Positions 15,891 to 25,053 are shown, counted from the stretch's first letter. The stretch is DNA of 64,000 nucleotides from Levilactobacillus brevis (GCA_021383565.1 CP079699.1:2170001-2234000); one strand, 5' to 3'. Numbers and translations are program-made. Notes: generated by a model not told the origin, from the sequence alone.

Positions 15891-16862
15891 CTAAATAAAT
15901 TGAATCAACGACATCAATACCGGCACCACAATAATGAACAATACCGTACTGGTCGTGACCACGTTGGTGGCGTATTCCACGTCACCGTGGGCTTCATTTG
16001 CCAGGATAGGCAGGACCGCTAGCATTGGCGTGGCGGACTGGACAATCAACGTTTGCGAAGCCAGCGTTGGGAAAGTGGCACCGAAATGTCCGGCGGCCAG
16101 CAACACGCCGACCATCAGAATTGGCGATAACACGAACCGTCCCAGCAGCGCCACGATGGTATCGCGGTCAAAGTGAATACTCTTCAACCCGGCATCGGCC
16201 AGCACAATCCCGATGTAAATCAAGGATAGGGGCGTGACCAGATTGCCCACGTAGGTCAGCGTGGAATTGAGGAAGCTGACCTTCAAGACGGGGATGTTTA
16301 ACAGTAAGAAGATCAAAGCGACCAGGAACCCGACTAGTGGCATTGGAATGACTTTCTTCCAGTCGATGTGGTTGTGGTGCTTTTCCTTCGGCTTCGTCGG
16401 GTCGTCATTTGAAATCAAGAAGACCCCAAAGGCCCACGTGGAAACGGTGTTGACGATGTAGTAGACCAGAAAGTAAGTCATACTCTGGTCGCCGAACAGG
16501 GCGATGTTCAACGGTAACCCAATGAAGATGGTGTTGGCGTTGACCACCGCGTTGATGAAGATCCCCTTACGACCGGGCCGTACGTGCATCAGCCGCACCA
16601 GGCCAAAGGCGATGAGGTAGCCAATGATGACGGCGAGAAAGGCGTAAACCAGATAGCCGGAAAAGGAGACCAGCTGGCCCCGCGTCAACCGGCTCAACAC
16701 GGAGACGAAGATTGAGGCGGGCAGCGCGATGTTCTTGATAAATTTTGAGATAGTGCCGCCGAACTTGTCATCGAACCAGCCTTGTCGCCGCAAGACAAAG
16801 CCGAGAATCATGATTAGAACAACAACGAGGACACTTTGGATGGAATTCCATAAAACAGCCAA
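15891..16862 (-). CDS. mleP: Malate permease, auxin efflux carrier family
   Basis: A 323-residue membrane protein of the AEC family with about ten helices in two five-helix repeats. FIKNIALPASIFVSVLSR in the first half and QTLIVQSATPMLAVLPILANEA in the second are typical. Directly downstream of the malolactic enzyme on the same strand, it is the malate importer (or malate/lactate exchanger) of malolactic fermentation. Translation appears to start at TTG, since no ATG in frame gives a sensible N-terminus. The ribosome site GAAGG is weak, which may keep its level below that of the enzyme. Confidence 0.9.
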   Translation of the reverse strand: MAVLWNSIQSVLVVVLIMILGFVLRRQGWFDDKFGGTISKFIKNIALPASIFVSVLSRLTRGQLVSFSGYLVYAFLAVIIGYLIAFGLVRLMHVRPGRKGIFINAVVNANTIFIGLPLNIALFGDQSMTYFLVYYIVNTVSTWAFGVFLISNDDPTKPKEKHHNHIDWKKVIPMPLVGFLVALIFLLLNIPVLKVSFLNSTLTYVGNLVTPLSLIYIGIVLADAGLKSIHFDRDTIVALLGRFVLSPILMVGVLLAAGHFGATFPTLASQTLIVQSATPMLAVLPILANEAHGDVEYATNVVTTSTVLFIIVVPVLMSLIQFI

Positions 16863-16965
16863 GGGTAACGGCCTTCTTTCACATGAATTTGGTTAATTAG
16901 GTTGTTTGTTTCGATAAAATATTGTTTGGCACACGATTAAAACGGGTACAACTGGTCATGACGCA

Positions 16966-17009
16966 CTGTGCCAGCAGGAATGAATGATGACCAACTCCTG
17001 CTGGCACAG
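16966..17009. other. Perfect 14-bp hairpin between mleS and mleP
   Basis: CTGTGCCAGCAGGA pairs exactly with TCCTGCTGGCACAG across a 16-nt loop. There is no T-run on either strand, so it is not a standard terminator. It lies in the 212-bp mleS-mleP gap and could slow RNA decay or reduce readthrough into mleP. Confidence 0.7.
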
Positions 17010-17074
17010 ATGGGCTTGCAATTCAGTTGTCTGGAAACAGTTAAGACCGCTTCAAGCGTGTTTTTTAGATCGGA

Positions 17075-18712
17075 CTAGTCGATGGTCTTGTAGGCGGGCG
17101 TCCACTTCATGTCGGCCACGGCCTGCTTGGCATCGGCGATAGGTTCCTTGTTGAGCTTCTGATCGAGGACACTTTGCGCCACGATTTCGGCCAACTTTTG
17201 GGAGAATTCCGTCAGTTGTGAAACGGGAGGAAGCACAGCGGCACCGGGTTGGGTGGTGTCGACGATGCCGCCCAGCGCGTGGCAAGCTGCGGAGAGCGTT
17301 TCTCCATTTAGGACCTTGGCCTTGGCGGCGATTAAACCGAAGCCCAGGCCGGGGTACATCAGGGCGTTGTTGCCTTGGCCAATGTGGTAGGTCGTCCCCT
17401 GGTAGTCCACGTCGCCGGCCGGAATCCCGGTGGCGATCAGCGCCTTGCCATCCGTCCATTTGATCAGGTCGGCAGCAGTTGCTTCAGCCAACTTGGTTGG
17501 GTTGGACAGCGGGAAAATGATCGGCCGTTCCGTGTGGGCGGCCATGTCCTTGACGATGGCTTCCGTGAAGGTGCCCGGTTGTGTAGACGTTCCAATCAAG
17601 ACAGTTGGGTGAATAGTCTTGACCACGGCAGCCAGCGTCGTCAGCTCATCGGCGTTGTCGAATTCAGCGCGATCGCGGGTGAATGGTTTCTGAGCAGCGG
17701 TCAGGTCCGGCGTGTCGGCAAACAACAGGCCTTGTTTATCGACCGCGTAGAAATGCTTGCGAGCTTCGTCTTCGGAGAGGCCGGCCCGTTGCAGTTCATC
17801 CAGGATTTGGTTGGCAATCCCCATGCCGGCCGTTCCGGCACCGAACGTCACGAACTTTTGGTCCTTGATGTCTTCCTTGGAAATGTTCAAAGCGCCCAGA
17901 ATCCCGGCGAGAACGACCATCCCAGTTCCTTGGATATCATCGTTAAATGTAGCAATCTTATCCTTGTACTTATCGAGGATGACCTGAGCGTTGGAGCGCC
18001 CGAAGTCTTCCCAGTGCAGGAGTGATTCTGGAAATAGCTTCTGTTCTGCGGTTACGAAGCGGTCGATGACATCATAGTATTGGTCACCGTAGACCCGCTT
18101 GTGGTGGTTGCCCAAGTAGAGAGGATCGGCCAGAAGGGCTTCGTTGTTGGTGCCGGCGTCAATGCTAACGGGCAGCACTTGGGCAGGGTCAATCCCTGCA
18201 GCAGCGGTGTACACCATCAATTTACCCACGGCGATGTCGACCCCGTTGACGCCCCAGTCGCCCATGCCGAGGATTCCTTCGGCGTCGGTTACAACGACTA
18301 AACGGATATCGCGGCCGTCAGCGGCGTTCTTCAAGGATTCTTCGATGTGGTCGGGATCATCGACGGAGATGAAGGCGGCGTTCTGTGGATCGGTGAAGAG
18401 GTGGCTGTATTCTTCGATGGAATCGGCGACCGTTGGATCGTAGACGATTGGCATGAATTCAACCACGTGATCGTCCATCAAGCGGAAGAAGAGCGTCCGG
18501 TTTTCATTGAACAAGGTCATCAAGAAGATGCGCTTTTCAAGGTTGTTGGGCTTGCTTTGGAATTGGGCGTAAGCCTGGGTGGCTTGTTCGTCCAACGTTT
18601 GGACGTGACTTGGCAGCGTTCCGACTAAGCCGAGGGCTTGGCGTTCGGCTTGCGTGAAGGCAGTACCTTTGTTTAAAAATGGATTATTTAAGATTGAAGC
18701 TGTGGATTTCAT
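17075..18712 (-). CDS. mleS: Malolactic enzyme
   Basis: A 545-residue NAD- and Mn-dependent malolactic enzyme that decarboxylates L-malate to L-lactate in the cytosol, generating proton motive force and raising pH. Malic-enzyme landmarks are present: [25 protein letters not shown] with the metal Asp pair, the dinucleotide motif [11 protein letters not shown] and [11 protein letters not shown]. The usual length is about 541. The start is the ATG 6 bp after GGAGGG. The mleR/mleS/mleP arrangement distinguishes it from a plain malic enzyme. Confidence 0.95.
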   Translation of the reverse strand: MKSTASILNNPFLNKGTAFTQAERQALGLVGTLPSHVQTLDEQATQAYAQFQSKPNNLEKRIFLMTLFNENRTLFFRLMDDHVVEFMPIVYDPTVADSIEEYSHLFTDPQNAAFISVDDPDHIEESLKNAADGRDIRLVVVTDAEGILGMGDWGVNGVDIAVGKLMVYTAAAGIDPAQVLPVSIDAGTNNEALLADPLYLGNHHKRVYGDQYYDVIDRFVTAEQKLFPESLLHWEDFGRSNAQVILDKYKDKIATFNDDIQGTGMVVLAGILGALNISKEDIKDQKFVTFGAGTAGMGIANQILDELQRAGLSEDEARKHFYAVDKQGLLFADTPDLTAAQKPFTRDRAEFDNADELTTLAAVVKTIHPTVLIGTSTQPGTFTEAIVKDMAAHTERPIIFPLSNPTKLAEATAADLIKWTDGKALIATGIPAGDVDYQGTTYHIGQGNNALMYPGLGFGLIAAKAKVLNGETLSAACHALGGIVDTTQPGAAVLPPVSQLTEFSQKLAEIVAQSVLDQKLNKEPIADAKQAVADMKWTPAYKTID

Positions 18713-18752
18713 CAATAGTTCCCTCCAGTTCATGATTAACTTTACAAGTCAT

Positions 18753-18813
18753 ACTATAGACGGTCGTTAAATGTATAGTCAAATCTGGCAGTTGTTATAA
18801 AAACAATTTATAA
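18753..18813. promoter_or_regulatory. mleS-mleR divergent control region
   Basis: Two inverted repeats lie between the divergent genes: ACTATA-N15-TATAGT and TTATAAA-N5-TTTATAA. AT-rich dyads of this size are usual LysR-type (MleR) binding sites. No cre is seen. Confidence 0.55.
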
Positions 18814-18848
18814 TAGGCCTACTAAGACTGTCAGAAGGGGATGCCAAA

Positions 18849-19733
18849 ATGAATACCAAAGACTTAGCCTATTTCGACCGCTTAATTAAATTGAAAAACT
18901 TTTCGCAGGTGGCCGCAGAATTTGGCGTGACCCAACCGACAATTACCACCGCCATCAAGCGGCTGGAGACGGAGTTCGCGGCGAAGCTCTTTCTCCGTGA
19001 TCGCGTCCACAATGATCTTACCGTGACGGCCAGTGGGCAGCAACTAGCGATTCACGCGGCGGCGATCCTGAAGAAGCTAGATCTGGCGCATCAGGAGATT
19101 ACCCACATCACTCAGCAACGGACCGTCCTGGGCTTACCACCGATTATCGAAAACCATTACTTTCCTCGCGTGGCCGCCCATCTCCAGGACCGCGGCATGC
19201 TGAAGAATATTGAAACGGTGGAGGGTGGCTCGATTCAACTGCGCAACGCCTTACGTGAGGGGCAAGTGGATTTAGCGTTACTGGGGTCCACCGAGCCCTT
19301 GTCGTACAAGACGCTGGTGGCTGAGGAATTTGACCGGCAACCGTTCAATATCTTTGTGTCGGCGGCACACCCTCTCGCGGCTCGCAAACGGATTTACTTT
19401 AGCGAGCTACGGCGGGAAAAGTTCGTACTCTTCAATAATAGTTTCATTACCAACGCGGCTTTCAATCAGTTGGCCCGCCGTAACCATTTTCGGCCGGAGG
19501 CGGTCTTCCGAGCCCGCGATACCCACATCATCATGAATCTCGTGGCCGAGAATGTTGGCGTAACCTACCTTCCCGGGCTAGTCGATCAACACCGCGTTGA
19601 CGTGGTGCGACTGGACTTATTGGACGACGCGCAACCCGAGTTCATTTCCAGCATCGCCTACCGGGCCTCCCACGTCTTGACGCCCACTCAGGAGCAGGTG
19701 CTGGCCGTGTTGCGCGGGACGTTAGAGGATTAG
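18849..19733 (+). CDS. mleR: LysR-type regulator of malolactic fermentation
   Basis: A 294-residue LysR-type regulator. The winged helix is at residues 1-60 (DLAYFDRLIKLKNFSQVAAEFGVTQPTITTAIKRLETEF), followed by a linker helix and a two-lobed periplasmic-binding-like effector domain. It is divergent from mleS with 136 bp between the genes, the standard arrangement in lactic acid bacteria, where MleR activates the operon with L-malate as effector. AGAAGGGG precedes the ATG. The effector is assumed from orthologues. Confidence 0.92.
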   Translation: MNTKDLAYFDRLIKLKNFSQVAAEFGVTQPTITTAIKRLETEFAAKLFLRDRVHNDLTVTASGQQLAIHAAAILKKLDLAHQEITHITQQRTVLGLPPIIENHYFPRVAAHLQDRGMLKNIETVEGGSIQLRNALREGQVDLALLGSTEPLSYKTLVAEEFDRQPFNIFVSAAHPLAARKRIYFSELRREKFVLFNNSFITNAAFNQLARRNHFRPEAVFRARDTHIIMNLVAENVGVTYLPGLVDQHRVDVVRLDLLDDAQPEFISSIAYRASHVLTPTQEQVLAVLRGTLED

Positions 19734-19757
19734 TTTATCGCCATAAAACTAGTCATC

Positions 19758-19800
19758 AACACCACCTGCGGCTGCCAGAGATTCCGGCACTGTGGGGACT
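19758..19800 (+). repeat. Terminal fragment of dispersed repeat
   Basis: CATCAACACCACCTGCGGCT and CCAGAGATTCCGGC...CTGTGGGGAC match, in inverted orientation, the right end of the full repeat at 56581-57010. Only the end is present, directly after mleR. Confidence 0.7.
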
Positions 19801-19807
19801 AAATAAA

Positions 19808-19836
19808 AAGAGCTTGAGATCAACGCTCAAACTCTT
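19808..19836 (-). terminator. Terminator of the acidic hypothetical gene
   Basis: On the minus strand, AAGAG-T-TTGAG / CTCAA-G-CTCTT followed by TTTTATTT. Confidence 0.8.
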
Positions 19837-19846
19837 GTGTACGTCA

Positions 19847-20527
19847 TTAGTGTTTTGGAAAGGGAATCACGTTGGACTGCCCACCATCGTGAAGGTCGCC
19901 ATACGCTTGTTCCATAAACTTCTCGAATTCTTCAGGTGTATCGGGGGCGTCCTCGTCATAAATATCGTCATCGTCCGAGAGCTCCGTGTAGCAGTCATGG
20001 GCCTGGGCGTACTGAATCAGTTGGCTGACGCCCTCCAGGCTAGACTTGTAGGCGTACAATACGTGGTCAATCCCCAATGCTTCGGGGATGTGGGTGGCCT
20101 CCTCTTTAGTCAAAGGTTTCTTAATCTGTTTGTACAAATCGTTGGCAATGAAGGAAAGTGTGAGCGTCTTGGTCGTAATAGTGATGACGTCTTCCGTATT
20201 GGTTAGGTCCTGCAGGTCGCCGACGGTAATCGTAAAGTCTTCCCGTTGATTAGTGAGCAGATTCTTCATGACTAATTTGACCGTATCCGTGGGCTTGAGT
20301 AGGTTTTCCTGTCGCCGTTCTTGGGATTCGGCAAGTACGTCATTGACTAAGAATTCGAAGTTGTCGTCCGACATGTTCAAGACGTCCTGCGTGGCCTGTA
20401 GCGTCAGCATGAGTAAATCCCGCATGGTCTGGTCGTCGGCATACTGGGGCGTGTCCGGGGTAAAGGATAATTGCGGATGTCCCTCGTCGGTAACGCTGGC
20501 TTGAAAAATGATGTGATCACGGCTCAT
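19847..20527 (-). CDS. Conserved-looking cytosolic protein, unknown function
   Basis: A 226-residue soluble protein without signal peptide or membrane segments. The N-terminal half is mixed alpha/beta (MSRDHIIFQASVTDEGHPQLSF). A middle segment reads DVITITTKTLTLSFIANDLYK, and the C-terminus is strongly acidic (LSDDDDIYDEDAPDTPEEFEKF) before a SNVIPFP tail. I do not recognise a family. It was compared mentally with MecA-type adaptors because of the acidic tail, but the N-terminal motif does not fit. It is monocistronic, with TAGGAGGA-type ribosome signals and its own terminator. Confidence 0.75.
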   Translation of the reverse strand: MSRDHIIFQASVTDEGHPQLSFTPDTPQYADDQTMRDLLMLTLQATQDVLNMSDDNFEFLVNDVLAESQERRQENLLKPTDTVKLVMKNLLTNQREDFTITVGDLQDLTNTEDVITITTKTLTLSFIANDLYKQIKKPLTKEEATHIPEALGIDHVLYAYKSSLEGVSQLIQYAQAHDCYTELSDDDDIYDEDAPDTPEEFEKFMEQAYGDLHDGGQSNVIPFPKH

Positions 20528-20634
20528 AGTAATCCTCCTGTAAGTCTAGTTTGGCTCTTATTATACGCGCTGAAGGGGACGGTTGATACTGATTTTCAGA
20601 ACTTGTATGATTAAAATTAAAAGGAGTGTGGCTA

Positions 20635-21231
20635 ATGAACTTACAGGAGAAATTCGCCTACATGGCGACAAGTAAACCGTACGACGACTTAGATCCGCTA
20701 TTGATTGCGGCGCGGGACCGCGCAACGGCTAAGACCAACGCGCTCAACGCGACCGACGATCCGGCCGAACGGACGCGCCTCTTCACGGCGTTGGTGGGGA
20801 GTACCGGGGCCGATCCGGTGGTCAATCCCAACTTTCGCTGTGAGTTCGGCGCCAACATTCACGTGGGCCGCAACTTTTACGCCAACTATGACGTGGTGAT
20901 GCTCGATGGCGGTAAGATTACAATTGGGGATGACGTGCTCTTTGGTCCGCGCGTCGGCCTATACACCAGCAATCACCTGTTTGATCCGGTTGAACGGCAG
21001 ACGGGGGGCTGTATCGCCAAGCCCATCACGATTGGCAATCGTTGCTGGCTGGCCGCTAACGTATCCGTCATGCCCGGCGTAACCATTGGCGACGGGACCA
21101 TCATCGGCGCCAACAGCGTCGTCACCCACAGCATTCCCGCCAACGTGATTGCGGCGGGCAATCCCTGTCAGGTCATTCGGCCCATCACGGCGGCGGATAA
21201 GACTGGCTTTGTGGGCCACGACTTCATCTAA
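20635..21231 (+). CDS. Sugar O-acetyltransferase (hexapeptide repeat)
   Basis: A 198-residue left-handed beta-helix acetyltransferase of the maltose/galactoside O-acetyltransferase group (Maa/LacA). The N-terminal Mac domain is AYMATSKPYDDLDPLLIAARDRA. Hexapeptide repeats run from about residue 70, with the catalytic His in TSNHLFDPVERQTG, and ANSVVTHSIPANVIAAGNPCQVIRP is the typical C-terminal closure. It transfers acetyl from acetyl-CoA to a sugar hydroxyl in the cytosol. AAGGAG lies 9 bp before the ATG. It is not linked to lacLM here, so the substrate is open. Confidence 0.92.
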   Translation: MNLQEKFAYMATSKPYDDLDPLLIAARDRATAKTNALNATDDPAERTRLFTALVGSTGADPVVNPNFRCEFGANIHVGRNFYANYDVVMLDGGKITIGDDVLFGPRVGLYTSNHLFDPVERQTGGCIAKPITIGNRCWLAANVSVMPGVTIGDGTIIGANSVVTHSIPANVIAAGNPCQVIRPITAADKTGFVGHDFI

Positions 21232-21258
21232 GGAAGAGAATTAAGATTTACGGGACGT

Positions 21259-21286
21259 AGCAGCTCATCTCGGGGCTGCTTTTTTC
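21259..21286 (+). terminator. Terminator
   Basis: AGCAGC / GCTGCT stem with a loop of about 10 nt, then TTTTT. Confidence 0.85.
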
Positions 21287-21340
21287 ATTCAGATGGTGTA
21301 TTATTGGTAAATTAGTATAAAAAGAGAGGATTGGGTGGTT

Positions 21341-21955
21341 ATGTCGATGTTTTTCCGCGGGCTACTGTTGAGTATCGCGCTGGTCTCGTCAATCGGGATG
21401 CAAAATTTATTTGTTTTTAACAACGCGATTAATCAGCGGTTGTCGCGGGCCGGAATCGTTGCGGTGATGGTCTGGTTTGCGGATACGGCGCTGACGTTGG
21501 CGGCTTTCTTCGGGATGGGGGCGTTGATTGGCGCCCACGAGACCGTGAAATTGATCATTATGTTGTTGGGGGGCATCTTGGTCCTATGGATTGGGTTTGG
21601 TATCTTGCGGTCAGCCAGTAGCTTCCGGCTGGCGAGCTCCAGTCAGGTCATGCCGATGGGCAAGTCGCTGGTCAACGCGTGGGTTGTAACCTGGGCTAAT
21701 CCTCAGGCAATCATCGATACCAGCCTGATGTTTGGGGCTCTGCGGAGCACGCTGGCCGATGGCGAAGTCTTTCCTTTTATTACCGGGGTGATTACCGCCA
21801 CCGCCATCTGGTTCGCCGGGATCACGCTGATCCTGGGCCTCTTAAAGGAACGTCTGCCACAGAAGTTAATGCTGTGGGTCAACATTCTTTCCGGAATTGT
21901 CGTCATGGTCTACGGGGGCTACCTCCTCTGGCAGGCCGGCCAGTTGTTCTGGTAA
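21341..21955 (+). CDS. LysE/ArgO family amino acid exporter
   Basis: A 204-residue membrane protein of the LysE/YggA (ArgO) family, with six hydrophobic segments. The first-helix signature SSIGMQNLFVFNNAI corresponds to the family G-x-Q-N-x-F motif, and VTWANPQAIIDTSLMFG to the N-P-x-A-x-x-D motif. It likely exports basic amino acids such as arginine or lysine. The start is the ATG after GAGAGG; another in-frame ATG two codons later is possible. It is a single gene with a strong terminator that runs into a parS site. Confidence 0.88.
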   Translation: MSMFFRGLLLSIALVSSIGMQNLFVFNNAINQRLSRAGIVAVMVWFADTALTLAAFFGMGALIGAHETVKLIIMLLGGILVLWIGFGILRSASSFRLASSSQVMPMGKSLVNAWVVTWANPQAIIDTSLMFGALRSTLADGEVFPFITGVITATAIWFAGITLILGLLKERLPQKLMLWVNILSGIVVMVYGGYLLWQAGQLFW

Positions 21956-21967
21956 ACTGAAAAGAAT

Positions 21968-22004
21968 AACGGTTCGTCACAATATTGTCGTGGCGAACCG
22001 TTTT
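21968..22004 (+). terminator. Terminator adjoining parS
   Basis: AACGGTTCG...CAC / GTG...CGAACCGTT stem followed by TTTG. Its last base is the first base of the parS site. Confidence 0.85.
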
Positions 22005-22019
22005 GTTTCACGTGAAACA
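22004..22019. other. parS chromosome partition site (exact consensus)
   Basis: TGTTTCACGTGAAACA is the perfect 16-bp ParB-binding palindrome of firmicutes. It lies between convergent genes. Confidence 0.9.
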
Positions 22020-22021
22020 GG

Positions 22022-22594
22022 TTAAAAGAGAATCAGCAGGCCGACCGCGATGAAGAGCATTGGCGACAGCCAGGCGCCAAACCGCGCAAAGAAGGCGGTG
22101 GCGGTGGTCGAACGGGCTAACCGATGGCTAATCAGGAGCCATAGGCCAATCATCAGGAGAAAGACGATCAGGACGCCTCCGAACTCTACCACGGTCAATC
22201 GCGTGAAGAAGGGGATGTAGATGCTGAGGTTGTCCCCGCCGTTGCCGATGGTCAGCGACCACACGACCGGTAGGCTGACTGTGCGGGCGAGGGGGGGTAG
22301 CGCCGGCTGGCGGTGCCGAGTTGACCACCAGGAGACCAGGCCGCTAATCCCCAGCAAGAAGGGTACCAGGCCCAGCCAGTGGGTCCAGTGGGCGATATTA
22401 AAGTGGAGGACGCCGCGGCTGACGAACCAGGATGCGGCAATCAACGTCACGATACCGAGGTATTGACCAATGATGATCGCGTGACCTTGCCGGCGATTGC
22501 GTGCGGCCAGCCACAGGAGAAGCAGCACCACGAGATCATCGGTATCCGTGACGAAGAAGATGCCGATGCTGGTGAGGAGCAGGGAAAGTGACAT
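22022..22594 (-). CDS. CadD-like cadmium resistance/transport protein
   Basis: A 190-residue membrane protein of the CadD family. The first helix contains IGIFFVTDTDDLVVLLLLW, and the second half repeats GNGGDNLSIYIPFF, the paired acidic motifs typical of these putative Cd/cation transporters. Six hydrophobic segments are visible. The family was first linked to cadmium resistance on staphylococcal plasmids; chromosomal members may handle other cations. The ATG is preferred over an upstream TTG, but the ribosome site is weak for both. No metal regulator such as CadC/ArsR is adjacent. Confidence 0.85.
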   Translation of the reverse strand: MSLSLLLTSIGIFFVTDTDDLVVLLLLWLAARNRRQGHAIIIGQYLGIVTLIAASWFVSRGVLHFNIAHWTHWLGLVPFLLGISGLVSWWSTRHRQPALPPLARTVSLPVVWSLTIGNGGDNLSIYIPFFTRLTVVEFGGVLIVFLLMIGLWLLISHRLARSTTATAFFARFGAWLSPMLFIAVGLLILF

Positions 22595-22620
22595 AGAACG
22601 TTCCAACTTTCATTCGAAAT

Positions 22621-22654
22621 AAAAAAGCGGCCGTCTCCAGCGAGATGACCGCTT
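22621..22654 (-). terminator. Terminator of the GtrA-like gene
   Basis: On the minus strand AAGCGG...CATCTC / GAGACG...CCGCTT, followed by TTTTTTATTT. Confidence 0.88.
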
Positions 22655-22662
22655 AAATTAAC

Positions 22663-23193
22663 TTACTTGTTCGTTTCTTCTTTAGCTGGCTTGTGTTTGA
22701 AAACGACCTTCATGGATAGGAAGTAATTAACGGTAACGGCGACCGCGTGACCAATAATCTTGGTAATCGTGCCGTTGGCGCCAATGACGGAAATCCCTAG
22801 CCACAACATGACGAATTCAATCAGATAGGTTGCGATCCGTGTGCTGTAGAAGGTACCCATTTCACGAAATGGGGTATTGGACTTGTGTTTGAACACGAAC
22901 GTCCGGTCCAGCCAGAAGGACCCTTGAACGACCAGAATCCAGTCAATGAAGTTGGCCAGTTGGTATTCAATGCCCAGTGTGTGGGATAAGAAATAGAACA
23001 GTGCGATGTTAACGACGACGGTTAACGCCCCGAATAACAGGTAACGTTGGACTTGGCCGTGCACCTTGTCTTCGACTTCTTCTAGTTGCTCCTCGAACTC
23101 GGCTTCCGTTTCGGTAAGTTCTGCCTCGTACTCTGCCGCGGTGGCGGGGTAATGGTCATGCCGTAATGGTGTTTTGTCTGATTGACTCTCCAT
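22663..23193 (-). CDS. GtrA-like membrane protein
   Basis: A 176-residue protein with an acidic, coiled-coil-prone N-terminal region (residues 15-50, ELTETEAEFEEQLEEVEDKV), then four membrane helices of the GtrA family. The signature LANFIDWILVVQGSFWLDRTFVFKHK contains the family's loop with conserved F-x-x-x-R-x-F-V-F. GtrA-like proteins are thought to flip or present polyprenyl-linked sugars for cell-wall polysaccharide decoration. The coiled-coil extension is longer than in minimal members. No glycosyltransferase lies beside it, so the partner is unknown. Confidence 0.88.
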   Translation of the reverse strand: MESQSDKTPLRHDHYPATAAEYEAELTETEAEFEEQLEEVEDKVHGQVQRYLLFGALTVVVNIALFYFLSHTLGIEYQLANFIDWILVVQGSFWLDRTFVFKHKSNTPFREMGTFYSTRIATYLIEFVMLWLGISVIGANGTITKIIGHAVAVTVNYFLSMKVVFKHKPAKEETNK

Positions 23194-23365
23194 AACTTCT
23201 GAGACCTTTCTATGACGTTCAAACCCTAAGGCAGTACCGAGGTTAAAGCTTTCAGCGGCCGACCCGAGTTATGAAAACGCGTAATTAAGTTGCTAATTTA
23301 ATTATACCGTTTTTGACCGCCACTGCAACGGGGCACCCTTGTGAATTTTAGACGAGGAATTACTG

Positions 23366-23403
23366 GCAGCCTTACCGTTCGCCCAATATGAGCTGGAGCG
23401 CAG
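23366..23403 (+). repeat. Possible terminal fragment of dispersed repeat
   Basis: CAGCCTTACCGTTCGCCCAA then GAGCTGGAGCGCAGTCC resembles the left end of the repeat at 56581 (CCTTACCGTTCGCCAAA...CTGGATCGC). It lies just after the oppA stop and is diverged. Confidence 0.5.
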
Positions 23404-23412
23404 TCCATACCA

Positions 23413-25053
23413 TCAGTTCGCCACGTAAGCACTCCGGTAGTCGGCGTCACCGTTGAACTTGTTGTAGACGATACCCTTGACCTTCGGATTAACCAGACTG
23501 CTGGTCCGACTTTCGTAGAGCGGCGTGACGGCTTGATCCTTGAGTGCCGTTTGGGCGGCCTTGACCAGGTCTTGGTAGCGCGCCGTTTTGTTCAGAGCAT
23601 CGGTGCCTTCAGCGGCGTTGAGGGCGGCGTCGTAGGTCTTGCTGTCGTAGTGCCCCATGTTGGAGTTGTTCGTCGATTGAAGAATCTGGAGCGATTGAAT
23701 CGGGTCGGCGAAGTCCATGCCCCAGCTGGTCAGGTTCAGCTGGAAGTTGCCCTTGGAGACGTTGCTAAGCATGGATGGAAATGGCATGGCTCGGACCTCT
23801 ACCTTGGCGCCCAGCTTGCTGGTGATGGCGCTTTGGACGAACTCGGCGATGTTTTGGCTGGCGTCATCGTTGCCGCAGGTGATGGTCAGCGTGACGGCCT
23901 TTTTGCCCAGTTGTTTCAAGGCCTTTTGGTACAGTTGCTTAGCCTGCGTTGGGGCGTAGTCTACGGTGCCCTTGGTGTAGGCGTCGGCGGTGAAATCAGC
24001 ACCGGTCTTCGGGTTCTTCATCATGTTGTGGACGCCAAATGTCTTGGCAGGCAGTGAGCCGTTCTTCAAGACTTTGGATGCCAATTGTTGGCGGTTAATG
24101 GCCAGTGAAATGGCAGTGCGTAGGTCTTGATTGGCGGCCACTTTGTTCTGCTCGTTGTATTGAATAAAGCCGATGCGTCCGGCGGCTAATGACTTGAGAT
24201 CGGGGTTGTTCTTATTTTGCGTCGTCTGTTCACCGCTCAACGTGACCTGATCGAGCTTCTTAGACTGGTAAAGGTTGTATGCCGTGGTGCTGTCCTTGAT
24301 GACCTTGTAGTTGATGGTCTGCAGCTTAACGGTCTTTTTTTCGGCGTAGTGGGGGTTCTTCTTTAACGTCCAGTTATCGCTCGTCCCGCTCCAGTTGGTC
24401 AGGGTAAACGGCCCATTGTAGACGGTTGTTTTGGCGGAGGACCCGTATTTACTGCCATACTTGTTGACAGCCTTTTCGTTCAGTGGGTAGTAGGTCGTGC
24501 TGGCCAGCATCTTCTTGAAGTAGGAGGCCGGTTGACTCAGCGTAATCTTCAGTTGATACTTGCCGACCGCCTTGACACCGAGAGTCGATGGCGACTTCTT
24601 TCCGGCGGCGATGGCGTTAGCATTCTTGATGTTGGCGAATTGGTAGGTGAACTCCGACTTGGACTTGGGGTTCAGCGTCCGTTCCCAGGAGTAAACGAAA
24701 TCTTGCGCCGTCACCGGATCGCCGTTACTCCATTTGCCATCGTGCCGGAGATTGATGGTGTATTGGTGACCGTGATCGGTGATGGTCGTCTTAGTGGCGA
24801 GGGCGTTCTCGGCTTCACTATTGGCGTTGAGCCGGTAGAGACCTTCGCCGACCTGACTGAGGGCGTTGCTGGAAATATTATCGGTAATCTTAGAGACGTC
24901 TAGGCTGGAAATCGTGGCGGTCTGGTAAAGATTTAAGCGTTGCGCTGTGGCTGTCTTAGTGGTCTTCGAGTGCGCAGTGACGGCGAAGATGCCGCCGATT
25001 AAGACGATTCCGGTGCAGAGTAATAAGGCTTTCTTGTGCTCGAATAAACTCAT
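23413..25053 (-). CDS. Oligopeptide ABC transporter substrate-binding protein (OppA-like)
   Basis: A 546-residue peptide-binding protein of SBP family 5. The signature region is WSNGDPVTAQDFVYSWERTLNPK, and NGPFTLTNWSG and the terminal lobe LTSWGMDFADPIQSLQILQS are typical. It binds extracellular peptides for the Opp importer. The start is the ATG after TTTGGAGGAATT. The N-terminus (ALLLCTGIVLIGGIFAVTAHS) has a Cys, but no small residue precedes it, so it does not fit a lipobox; it may be membrane-anchored by an uncleaved helix. A T-box leader upstream ties it to amino acid starvation. No permease or ATPase genes are adjacent. Confidence 0.92.
   Translation of the reverse strand: MSLFEHKKALLLCTGIVLIGGIFAVTAHSKTTKTATAQRLNLYQTATISSLDVSKITDNISSNALSQVGEGLYRLNANSEAENALATKTTITDHGHQYTINLRHDGKWSNGDPVTAQDFVYSWERTLNPKSKSEFTYQFANIKNANAIAAGKKSPSTLGVKAVGKYQLKITLSQPASYFKKMLASTTYYPLNEKAVNKYGSKYGSSAKTTVYNGPFTLTNWSGTSDNWTLKKNPHYAEKKTVKLQTINYKVIKDSTTAYNLYQSKKLDQVTLSGEQTTQNKNNPDLKSLAAGRIGFIQYNEQNKVAANQDLRTAISLAINRQQLASKVLKNGSLPAKTFGVHNMMKNPKTGADFTADAYTKGTVDYAPTQAKQLYQKALKQLGKKAVTLTITCGNDDASQNIAEFVQSAITSKLGAKVEVRAMPFPSMLSNVSKGNFQLNLTSWGMDFADPIQSLQILQSTNNSNMGHYDSKTYDAALNAAEGTDALNKTARYQDLVKAAQTALKDQAVTPLYESRTSSLVNPKVKGIVYNKFNGDADYRSAYVAN

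Noticed and set aside
19847-20527. MecA-type ClpC adaptor
   Set aside because: The acidic tail is suggestive, but the N-terminal sequence does not show MecA features.
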